From an uncultured Lachnospiraceae bacterium (GTDB lineage: Bacteria; Bacillota; Clostridia; Lachnospirales; Lachnospiraceae), in the NCBI GenBank assembly GCA_910579495.1, contig CAJTVD010000105.1:1-9802 (forward strand): 9,802 nucleotides of DNA. Reading direction: 5' to 3'. Each line of letters opens with the position of its first letter. The first letter of the stretch is position 1. This document shows, in pieces, positions 1 through 5,504 of the stretch. The notes beneath the pieces were generated by a model. That model saw only the letters and a program-made list of their open reading frames with translations, ran no database searches and had not been told where the DNA came from. The translations under genes were made by a program, and so were the position numbers.

Positions 1-2
1 TC

Positions 3-332
3 CGGTTTCAACTGGATATACTGCGGCGGGACGGCTATCATGCCGCTGCACGGATCATCGAATCCATGCAGGGAACAGTCAGCAGGGAAGCAGAAATGAA
101 GTATCTGAAGGAGTTTGTGCAGCAGGGCTATTTCGATGAGGAACTTGGCCGGAACCAGTTCCGCTGCCTGTGGACGGCATATTGTTTCCACCACGGGCTT
201 ATTGTGGATACATCCGGGTACGATAATGACGTGATAGAGCTGTGGAACGCCATAGCGAAGGATGAACCGGAAACAGCGAACTGGGATGATTTTGACAGCT
301 TTGACAATTTCATGTGCAGGTTTCTTGTGTAA
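3..332 (+). CDS. Hypothetical protein, 5'-truncated by the window edge
   Basis: This is an open frame that enters from the left edge without a start codon and stops at TAA 330-332, leaving 109 visible residues. An internal ATG at 66 could be mistaken for the start, but the frame is open upstream of it (codons for RFQLDILRRDGYHAAARIIE) and no convincing ribosome binding site precedes it. The visible part is acidic and probably helical, with aromatic residues in the C-terminal third (WTAYCFHHG, WDDFDSFDNF). I do not recognise the family. It lies about 100 bp upstream of the annealing-protein gene on the same strand and probably belongs to the same mobile-element backbone. Confidence 0.6.
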   Translation, partial: RFQLDILRRDGYHAAARIIESMQGTVSREAEMKYLKEFVQQGYFDEELGRNQFRCLWTAYCFHHGLIVDTSGYDNDVIELWNAIAKDEPETANWDDFDSFDNFMCRFLV

Positions 333-371
333 GGTAAATTAAAAAATTTCATAAAAATTCAAGGAAAACAG

Positions 372-407
372 GGGAAGGCTGGTACTTATTCTATGTACCC
401 CCTTCCC
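372..407 (+). promoter_or_regulatory. Hairpin just upstream of the annealing-protein RBS
   Basis: GGGAAGG (372-378) pairs with CCTTCCC (401-407). Inside it GGTAC (381-385) pairs with GTACC (395-399), separated from the outer stem by a small internal loop. The apical loop is 9 nt. No T-run follows, so it is not a classical terminator. It ends about 4 nt before the purine-rich ribosome binding region (411-420) of the next gene. It could be a leader hairpin affecting translation or mRNA stability; that role is inferred. Confidence 0.45.
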
Positions 408-428
408 GAAAAGGAAGGAGAAAAACAA

Positions 429-1439
429 ATGGGAGAAACAACAGCAAATGCAGCGTATATGTACGACGAGGTGGAGGGCATCCGCAACCTGAACAAAGTG
501 GAGGGGTTTGATCCCAGAAAGTACATGAGGATCATTGAGCAGGAAGGCCGGGCGGGAAAGTATTATCTCGACGTGGCGTTCCGCAAGCTCTGGTTCCGCT
601 TAAAGTATCCGGAAGGGAAAATCGTAAAGAAGATCCTGAAGCTGACGGATCAGGTTGCCATCGTGGAGGAGCGGGTATACCTGCACCGCAATGATGCGGA
701 GGAAAACTTCATCGCCAATGCGCTGGCACAGAAGTACAGGACAGAGGATGGGCAGTTCGGCAACAAGTTCGTGGAACTGGCAGAAACCGCCGCAGTCGGG
801 CGTGCGCTTTCGGATGCAGGCTTCGGGCTGCAGTTTGCGGACAAGGAGGAAGATATTGATCCGGAAGTGACGGAGGCTCCCTTTGACGCACAGATGATCC
901 TTGCAGGAAACGGCATTGACGGCGGAGTTTTAGGTGAAATGTTTTCCGGGGAGGACATGGAAAACGGCGATGTACTTCCGGATGAAAATATTCCTGGACA
1001 GTACGGGGTGGAGAATTTTATCCCCATGCCGGAAGAAGTGGCACAGGCAATGGGAATGACGCCTGCCATGTCACAGAACAGTGGTATGGCGCAGCAGAAC
1101 CAGCCGCAGCCGAAACTGGCGCAAGCGCCTGCAGCAAAAGCAGCGCCACAGACCGGAAGACAGGCGGCAGACAATGTTCCTGCGGTAAAGAATACCCGGA
1201 GTGCTGCAAGTATCAAAAAGGATATGCCGGTGGAGCAGATCTATTCCATGTTAGACCGTGACAGTGCGGCATCTGTCGTTATCCCTATGGGCTTCAACAA
1301 GGGAAAAACACTGGGACAGGTGGCGGTGGAGAAACCGGCAAACCTGCAGTGGTATGTGGACTCCTATGGAGGACCTGACAACCTGCTGCGTGCGGCGGCA
1401 AAGTTTTTGATCGACATGGCATTAGGGCAGGCAAGCTAA
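429..1439 (+). CDS. Phage-type ssDNA annealing-like protein with ExoX-like C-terminal module
   Basis: The protein is 336 aa. I chose ATG 429 over an in-frame ATG at 393 because a GGAAGGAG ribosome binding sequence lies at 413-420, about 8 nt upstream of 429, while 393 falls inside a hairpin. Residues 25-135 form a compact alpha/beta region ending in the motif VELAETAAVGRALSDAGFG (115-133). This resembles the 'AET-A-GRAL-GF' signature of phage proteins annotated as Rad52- or ERF-like single-strand annealing proteins. Residues 205-262 are a Gln/Ala/Pro-rich linker. Residues 280-335 (MGFNKGKTLGQV, then LQWYV) resemble the small module found at the C-terminus of exonuclease X-like and DUF3820 proteins. 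The next gene is a primase-like protein, which fits DNA replication or repair of a mobile element. The annealing role is inferred from one motif; the C-terminal module match is moderate. Confidence 0.62.
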   Translation: MGETTANAAYMYDEVEGIRNLNKVEGFDPRKYMRIIEQEGRAGKYYLDVAFRKLWFRLKYPEGKIVKKILKLTDQVAIVEERVYLHRNDAEENFIANALAQKYRTEDGQFGNKFVELAETAAVGRALSDAGFGLQFADKEEDIDPEVTEAPFDAQMILAGNGIDGGVLGEMFSGEDMENGDVLPDENIPGQYGVENFIPMPEEVAQAMGMTPAMSQNSGMAQQNQPQPKLAQAPAAKAAPQTGRQAADNVPAVKNTRSAASIKKDMPVEQIYSMLDRDSAASVVIPMGFNKGKTLGQVAVEKPANLQWYVDSYGGPDNLLRAAAKFLIDMALGQAS

Positions 1440-1469
1440 GAAATGGGAACAAATAAAAATTACGAAAAG

Positions 1470-1493
1470 GGGCGGTGCATCATTGTGCCGCCC
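1470..1493 (+). other. Intergenic hairpin between annealing-protein and primase genes
   Basis: GGGCGGTGCA (1470-1479) pairs over 10 bp with TGTGCCGCCC (1484-1493), including two G-U pairs, around a TCAT loop. Only TT followed by AGAAAG comes after it, so it is at best a weak or attenuating terminator. It could also be an mRNA-processing or stability hairpin inside a shared transcript. Confidence 0.45.
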
Positions 1494-1540
1494 TTAGAAA
1501 GAAAGCAGTTCTGTTTCGGACTGCGGAAAGGAGGAGCGCC

Positions 1541-2563
1541 ATGTATCAGGATTTTCCTTTTACCATCGTGGATGTGGCATACCTCTTAAACCTGCATGTC
1601 AGGCATAAAAATGCGGCGAGCCTTGATGTGGACTGCCCGTTCTGCGGGGAGAAAAAAGGAAAGCTGAACCTGAATCTGAAGAAGAACGTGTTCAAGTGCA
1701 ACAGGTGCGGGGAAAGCGGCGGCATGCTCTCCCTGTATGGGAAGGTATACGGGGTTGACAACCAGACCGCCTGCAAGGAGATCAAGGACGCCCTCGGAAA
1801 GAATGAACAGGCACCTGCCTATCAGGTAAGGAAAAAGGAAATTGCCCCAAAGGAGCCGGAGATAGAAAATGCCATGCCTGCGCCGGATGCAGTGAGGCAT
1901 AAGACATACAGCATGTTTTTTTCCATGCTGGTGCTGGCGGATACCCACAGGAAAAACCTGTTAAAGCGCGGGTTCACGGAGCGGCAGATCGAGGAAAACG
2001 GCTATAAGAGCACGCCGGTCTTCGGATTTAGGAGTCTTACCAAAAAGCTGCTGGCGGCGGGCTGTACCGTGGAGGGCGTTCCGGGGTTTTATCAGGACAG
2101 GGACGGGGAGTGGACCATCCATTTCTCCAAAAAGTCATCCGGTTTTTTGGTGCCGGTCCGCAATATAGACGGGCTGACCGTGGGGGCGCAGATCCGCCTG
2201 GACCATCCTTATGACGGCAGGAAATACATCTGGCTCTCCAGCACCAACTTCCACAGGGGCACATCCTCCGGAAGTCCCGTCCATCTGGTGGGCAGTCTGG
2301 GGGAAAAGACCATTTTTATTACGGAAGGGCCGTTAAAAGGCGACCTTGCCCATGCCTTATCCGGCAGGACCTTCGGGTGCGTTCCGGGGGCAAACCAGTA
2401 TGCGAACCTGACGCCGTTCTTACAGGAGATGAAGCGGACGGGTACGCAGTCGGTCTATGAAGCCTATGACATGGATAAAGACGGCGACTGGGCGGAGCGT
2501 GTAAAGGGCGTGGATGACTACCTGCATGATCTGGAGCAGAAAAAACAGGGACAGACCTCATAA
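1541..2563 (+). CDS. CHC2 zinc-finger / TOPRIM primase-like protein
   Basis: The protein is 340 aa. I chose ATG 1541 because AAAGGAGG (1528-1535) sits 5 nt upstream; a longer frame from 1475 would begin inside the intergenic hairpin. The N-terminus carries a zinc ribbon of the DnaG CHC2 type: C32-P-F-C35 and C53-N-R-C56, separated by a strand-forming segment (KLNLNLKKNVFK). The C-terminal third looks like a TOPRIM-type fold: ITEGPLKGDLA with acidic E262 (about 260-270), then YDMDKDGD with D310 and D312. Such domains bind catalytic Mg2+ in primases and topoisomerases. At 340 aa it is much shorter than cellular DnaG (about 600 aa) and has no visible helicase-binding domain, matching short primase-like proteins of clostridial plasmids and integrative elements. 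It follows the annealing-like protein and is closed by a terminator at 2577-2610. Primer synthesis is inferred from domains. Confidence 0.8.
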   Translation: MYQDFPFTIVDVAYLLNLHVRHKNAASLDVDCPFCGEKKGKLNLNLKKNVFKCNRCGESGGMLSLYGKVYGVDNQTACKEIKDALGKNEQAPAYQVRKKEIAPKEPEIENAMPAPDAVRHKTYSMFFSMLVLADTHRKNLLKRGFTERQIEENGYKSTPVFGFRSLTKKLLAAGCTVEGVPGFYQDRDGEWTIHFSKKSSGFLVPVRNIDGLTVGAQIRLDHPYDGRKYIWLSSTNFHRGTSSGSPVHLVGSLGEKTIFITEGPLKGDLAHALSGRTFGCVPGANQYANLTPFLQEMKRTGTQSVYEAYDMDKDGDWAERVKGVDDYLHDLEQKKQGQTS

Positions 2564-2576
2564 AAAGTAATATCCA

Positions 2577-2610
2577 GGGCGGACTTCCATACGGGGTTCC
2601 GTCCTTTTTT
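2577..2610 (+). terminator. Rho-independent terminator after primase-like gene
   Basis: GGGCGGA (2577-2583) pairs with TCCGTCC (2598-2604). A C/T mismatch follows, then TTCC (2585-2588) pairs with GGGG (2593-2596) around an ATAC loop. A run of six T (2605-2610) follows directly. It lies 14 nt past the primase stop codon and separates that transcript from the partition cassette. Confidence 0.85.
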
Positions 2611-2614
2611 ATGC

Positions 2615-2669
2615 ACATAATATGTAAAGTCCCCCAGTTTTTACATAAGGCTGTTGGCTTTTACTTACA
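2615..2669. repeat. Candidate centromere (parC-like) repeats
   Basis: Three related AT-rich motifs lie between the terminator and the partition gene: TATGTAAAG (2621-2629, whose complement reads CTTTACATA), a TTTTTACATAA copy around 2638-2648, and TTTTACTTACA around 2659-2669. The first overlaps the 11-bp palindrome ACATAATATGT (2615-2625). In type II partition systems the ParR-binding centromere consists of short repeats next to or upstream of parM, often overlapping its promoter, so the position fits. The repeats are few and imperfect, and the assignment is inferred. Confidence 0.35.
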
Positions 2670-2682
2670 CCATGCGTATAAA
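2654..2682 (+). promoter_or_regulatory. Sigma-A-type promoter of the partition cassette
   Basis: TTGGCT (2654-2659) and TATAAA (2677-2682) match 4/6 and 5/6 of the -35 and -10 consensus with an ideal 17-bp spacer. It sits between the preceding terminator and the partition gene start at 2714, so the cassette probably has its own promoter. TTTAC-type repeats overlap it and may allow autoregulation by the ParR-like protein. Confidence 0.6.
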
Positions 2683-2713
2683 ACAGTAAATAAAGCATAA
2701 AGGAGCTGACGCT

Positions 2714-3642
2714 ATGATGTATCAGAAAATAATTGTACCGATAGACCACGGGAACAGGAACATGAAGACCGAGCATAAGATATTTACCTCCGGTTTTGTG
2801 GAGAGTGACTGCAGGCCAGCACTGGGGGAATATCTGCAGTACAATGGGCGCTACTATGCCCTGACCGAGCAGCGGATACCTTACATGAGGGACAAGACGC
2901 TGGACGACCGTTTCTTTATCCTGACGCTGTTTGCGGTGGCGATGGAGGCGGAAAAGCAGATGTTAAAAACGAAGGACACGCTCCTTCAGGCAGCGCTGCC
3001 GGTGGGACTGCCGCCAAAGCATTACGGCGCGCTTTACCGGAAGTTTGAGGACTATTTTATGAACAGGGGCGTCCAGCAGTTTACATACAGGGGCATCCCT
3101 TACCGGGTTGAGATCGTGGAAACCGCCGCCTTCCCGCAGGACTATGCGGCTGCCATGACCGTCTACCAGAGGATAGCGGAATTTAACAAGGTCATTACGG
3201 TAGACATCGGGGGCTTTACACTGGATTACCTTCTGATCCGGGGAGGGAAGCCTGACCTGTCCGTCTGCGACTCTCTGAGAAGGGTGTCATCCGTCTGTAT
3301 AATGACATTTCCTCCCGCGTCAATTCCGAGCAGGACATCCTGATCGACGATACGGACATTGACCGGATCATCCGGGGAGAAAAGACGGATTATTATGGGG
3401 ATGTAATCCGCATCGTGGAGGACATGACAAAGACCTTTGTGAATGACATCCTCGGCACGCTCAGGGAGCGGGGGCTTGACCTGAAAGCGAGCTGTGTGGT
3501 ATTTATCGGGGGCGGCTCCCTGCTTCTTCGGGAGTATCTGGAGCATTCCGGAAAGATTGGCCGCTGCATCTTTGTAGAAGACATCTGCGCCAACGCAAAA
3601 GGGTATGGTATGCTCTACCAGATACAGAAGAAAGGCAGATGA
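2714..3642 (+). pseudogene. parM: ParM/StbA actin-like partition ATPase, disrupted by a 1-nt frameshift
   Basis: It begins at ATG 2714, 8 nt after AGGAG (2701-2705). In one frame (2714 to about 3277) it shows the first actin-type phosphate motif, IDHGNRNMK (D11, G13), and the second, VDIGGFTLD (163-171). The frame then breaks and stops at 3341-3343. The family's continuation (GVIRLYNDIS, then FIGGGSLLLREYL, the adenosine motif near 3505) is read in another frame to TGA 3640-3642. Restoring one G after CTCTCTG (3271-3277) would give SLEKGVIRLYND and a continuous protein of about 309 aa, normal for the family. ParM proteins form ATP-driven filaments that move plasmid copies apart. The ParR-like partner overlaps the stop. 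The break may be a real mutation or a sequencing error; no slippery heptamer is visible. Confidence 0.8.
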
Positions 3643-4025
3643 CTGTTATGGGAAAGAAGAATCCGTTTGTGATGACGATAGGCTTTAACCGGCATGATAC
3701 CGCCCATGTGGAGGTGGCGCAGTTCCTGAATGGCATGGAGCGGGGGAAGGCACAGTATATCGTGGATGCGGTGATGGCGTATCAGAATGGAGGGCAGGCA
3801 GAGGGTTCCGGTCTGACAGGGAGGGCATTTGATCACGCAGCTATCCGGCAGATTGTGCTGCAGGTCATAGAGGAACGGGAATATGGAATGAATGGCAGCA
3901 ATACGGCGGCAGAAGCAACGGAAACGGCTGAACGGGTGGAAAGTTCTGATGAAAATGGATTAGCAGGACTGGATGACAGTGCATTAGGGGACATCTTACA
4001 GTCGTTGGATGCGTTTAAGGGATAG
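3639..4025 (+). CDS. ParR-like partition DNA-binding protein
   Basis: The protein is 128 aa. ATG 3639 overlaps the TGA of the ParM frame (ATGA), the usual arrangement for translational coupling; an alternative ATG at 3648 is possible. Residues 7-48 (a strand, NPFVMTIGFN, then two predicted helices around AQFLNGMERGKAQYIVDAVM) suit a ribbon-helix-helix DNA-binding fold as in ParR proteins. The rest is acidic with low-complexity stretches (TAAEATETAE) and ends in DSALGDILQSLDAF. A C-terminal segment that contacts the ParM filament is typical of ParR, so this tail may do so. The family call rests mainly on fold pattern and position after a ParM-like gene. It would bind the centromere repeats upstream of 2714 and probably repress the cassette promoter. 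Confidence 0.65.
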   Translation: MTVMGKKNPFVMTIGFNRHDTAHVEVAQFLNGMERGKAQYIVDAVMAYQNGGQAEGSGLTGRAFDHAAIRQIVLQVIEEREYGMNGSNTAAEATETAERVESSDENGLAGLDDSALGDILQSLDAFKG

Positions 4026-4056
4026 GATGGAAAGAAACAGGAAATGATAGTAGCAT

Positions 4057-4099
4057 AAAAGGAAGCCTTTTCCAGTCTTTTATGAATCGGCTTCCTTTT
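4057..4099. terminator. Bidirectional terminator between partition cassette and xre
   Basis: AAAAGGAAGCC (4057-4067) and GGCTTCCTTTT (4089-4099) are perfect 11-bp inverted repeats around a 21-nt loop. The arms carry A-rich and T-rich ends, so each strand gives a stem ending in T residues. Two converging genes meet here, and the right arm lies inside the last codons of the minus-strand xre gene (stop 4080-4082). The loop is long for a terminator. Confidence 0.6.
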
Positions 4100-4334
4100 G
4101 CTCAAGCAGTGTATCGGTTGATATGTTAAAATATTTAGCGAGGATGGCAACTTCGTAGTCGGGCACGAACCGGCTGCCCTGTTCGATGCGCAGGATCGTC
4201 AGGTCACTGCACTCCAAGCCTAGAAGCTGGAGCTGGCTTGCAAGTGCAGCCTGGGATAATCCCTTAGACTGACGGAGCTGTCTGATTTTAGAACCCACAA
4301 TATTTTTGGAGGTCCCGTTCCAATAAATTTTCAT
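4080..4334 (-). CDS. Small XRE-family helix-turn-helix regulator
   Basis: The protein is 84 aa. The start is the ATG complementary to 4332-4334, preceded on the minus strand by AGAAGGGA; a longer upstream open frame lacks a ribosome binding site. Residues about 14-76 form a Cro/C1-type domain: VGSKIRQLRQSKGLSQAALA, a recognition-helix region around SDLTILRIEQGSRF, and the closing helix VAILAKYFNISTDTLLE. There is no ligand or dimerisation domain beyond the HTH. It is divergent from the small helical protein gene at 4524 and converges with the ParR-like gene. The repeat-rich gap 4335-4523 probably holds its operators, so autoregulation and control of the divergent gene are likely, by analogy with phage-type repressors. 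Confidence 0.85.
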   Translation of the reverse strand: MKIYWNGTSKNIVGSKIRQLRQSKGLSQAALASQLQLLGLECSDLTILRIEQGSRFVPDYEVAILAKYFNISTDTLLEQKEADS

Positions 4335-4348
4335 AAAAGCATTCCCTT

Positions 4349-4449
4349 CTAAAGATGAAGTGTATAGAATTGATTTTATCGAAACGGGATGATAATACAT
4401 GATTATCGGGTTCGCGCAGCGGTTCCGATAATATATCCTAAAGATGAAG
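4349..4449. promoter_or_regulatory. Divergent control region with candidate operators
   Basis: The 12-bp sequence CTAAAGATGAAG occurs at 4349-4360 and again at 4438-4449; both copies are followed by TATAG after 0-2 nt. Between them are the inverted repeats GATAAT (4391-4396)/ATTATC (4402-4407) and ATTATCGG (4402-4409)/CCGATAAT (4425-4432), so ATTATC is shared by two overlapping palindromes. TTGATT (4370-4375) and GATAAT (4391-4396) resemble a + strand promoter, but the 15-bp spacer is short. The likely reader is the adjacent XRE protein. Confidence 0.5.
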
Positions 4450-4523
4450 TATAGGAAAATATCAGATAAAATCCGATGTCTGCTGATATGAAAATAAAAC
4501 TGATGGGAAAGGAGATACATGGT

Positions 4524-4847
4524 ATGAATGACGTATGGATAAAAATGGCTGAGTTTTTGGGCAGATTAAACGGGGAAAACGTAAAACGGGAAAGCTATGT
4601 GCGCACGCCGGAATATGAGAAAGCGCTGGAAGCGTGGAAAGAGAAAGAGCTGGAGTGGGAGGACTTTTTGGAAACCCTTTCCGCAGAGCAGAGGGAGAAG
4701 GCGGAAGAAATACTGGAATGTCAGGAGGATTTTGCCTCTGCGCAGGAACTGCGGGCATATATCCAGGGATATGCAGATTGTGTGCAGGTATTGTATCGTA
4801 TGGGGTTAATAACAAATAATCTAAATTTAAAAATTCCGAATCTCTAA
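4524..4847 (+). CDS. Small helical protein of unknown function, divergent from xre
   Basis: The protein is 107 aa. ATG 4524 is chosen because AAAGGAG (4508-4514) lies 9 nt upstream; an in-frame ATG at 4476 would start inside the regulatory region. It is predicted to be almost entirely alpha-helical, with a charged, possibly coiled-coil centre (YEKALEAWKEKELEWEDFLE, then EQREKAEEILECQEDF) and a more hydrophobic helix (YIQGYADCVQVLYRMGL). The last dozen residues are Asn/Leu-rich from an AT-rich stretch. Small helical proteins of similar make-up are common beside XRE regulators in clostridial mobile elements, but I cannot name the family. It has no signal peptide, membrane helix or zinc motif. 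The strong terminator at 4899-4941 follows. Confidence 0.7.
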   Translation: MNDVWIKMAEFLGRLNGENVKRESYVRTPEYEKALEAWKEKELEWEDFLETLSAEQREKAEEILECQEDFASAQELRAYIQGYADCVQVLYRMGLITNNLNLKIPNL

Positions 4848-4898
4848 AATAGGTTAAAAAATCCGTTTGCGTATAAATCTAAAACAAAGGATAGCAGA

Positions 4899-4941
4899 AG
4901 ACAATGCAGTATGTGTTCAGTGCATACTGTATTGTCTTTTT
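4899..4941 (+). terminator. Strong Rho-independent terminator
   Basis: AGACAATGCAGTATG (4899-4913) pairs over 15 bp with CATACTGTATTGTCT (4923-4937), with a single G-U pair and a 9-nt loop. Five T (4937-4941) follow. It closes the backbone half of the window and insulates the lipoprotein operon downstream. Confidence 0.88.
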
Positions 4942-4942
4942 G

Positions 4943-4987
4943 GCATTCATTGAACCCTGGCTGGAGCGTCTGGGCGTAATGGAATAG
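4943..4987 (+). pseudogene. Possible C-terminal gene remnant
   Basis: Between the terminator and the next gene, one frame reads AFIEPWLERLGVME and then TAG at 4985-4987; that stop overlaps the ribosome binding site of the lipoprotein gene at 4998. The composition (amphipathic, EPWLERLG) looks like a protein C-terminus and the stop-to-RBS spacing is operon-like. This suggests that an upstream operon gene was cut off when this segment joined the backbone. It is only 14 codons and could be chance. Confidence 0.2.
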
Positions 4988-4997
4988 GAGGAGTGCA

Positions 4998-5489
4998 ATG
5001 GCAAAAAGAATGTTGGCCGGCATGGTATTCTTTGGCCTCGCCTGCTCTCTTGCAGCCTGCGGTACAGGTTCCGGGCAAAATGCAGAGAGCGTGGATAACG
5101 GAAACAGCAGTTATGAAAGTGTAGAGGGTATGCAGATTAAAATGGCAGCAGATACGGCAGAGGTTATTATAACATTAAACGATTCAAAGGCTGCCGCTGA
5201 CCTCGTATCCATGCTGCCGCTGGAATTAACGCTCATTGAAAGGAATGAGTTTGCCAAGGGAATGACTCTTCCGCGAAGCCTTGACACGCAGGAGGAAACA
5301 ACGCGAAGCTATGAGATCGGAGATTTTGGATATTGGGCAGCCGGGCCGGATCTGGCGATCTTTTATGACGATATTTATGAGCAAACCATTGTTCCCGTGA
5401 TACCTATGGGAAAAGCAGAAACAGGGGCTGAAGATATGCGCAATACATCCGGCACAGTTACACTTGAATTAGTAGAAAACAACGAATAA
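4998..5489 (+). CDS. Lipoprotein with cyclophilin-like fold domain
   Basis: The protein is 163 aa, with AGGAGG (4986-4991) 6 nt before ATG. Residues 1-21 are a lipoprotein signal peptide: a charged start (MAKR), a hydrophobic core, and a lipobox S-L-A-A-C21. A short Ser/Asn-rich linker follows to about residue 40. Residues about 45-160 match the pattern of the small cyclophilin-like proteins (Cyclophil_like2 type): a strand ending in VIITLNDSKAAADLVSMLPL, then LPRSLDT, EIGDFGYWAAGPDLAIFYDD and PVIPMGKAETG. In bacteria these domains are often found beside flavodoxin and aldo/keto reductase genes, but their reaction is unknown to me and prolyl isomerase activity should not be assumed. It would be anchored outside the cytoplasmic membrane. 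The flavodoxin gene follows within 16 nt, so the two are probably cotranscribed. Confidence 0.75.
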   Translation: MAKRMLAGMVFFGLACSLAACGTGSGQNAESVDNGNSSYESVEGMQIKMAADTAEVIITLNDSKAAADLVSMLPLELTLIERNEFAKGMTLPRSLDTQEETTRSYEIGDFGYWAAGPDLAIFYDDIYEQTIVPVIPMGKAETGAEDMRNTSGTVTLELVENNE

Positions 5490-5504
5490 ATGGAGGCATA
5501 TACA

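Noticed and set aside
3268..3285. Programmed -1 ribosomal frameshifting in the ParM-like gene
   Set aside because: No X-XXY-YYZ slippery heptamer or obvious downstream pseudoknot is visible, and one missing G explains the break more simply.
3415..3642. A separate 75-codon gene starting at ATG 3415
   Set aside because: The frame is open back to 3256 and upstream codons encode conserved ParM sequence, so this ATG is internal to the frameshifted ParM gene; no ribosome binding site precedes it.
4597..4819. Two short Arg/Gly-rich + strand frames inside the small helical protein gene
   Set aside because: They are other-frame readings of the gene at 4524, which has a good ribosome binding site and sensible composition.
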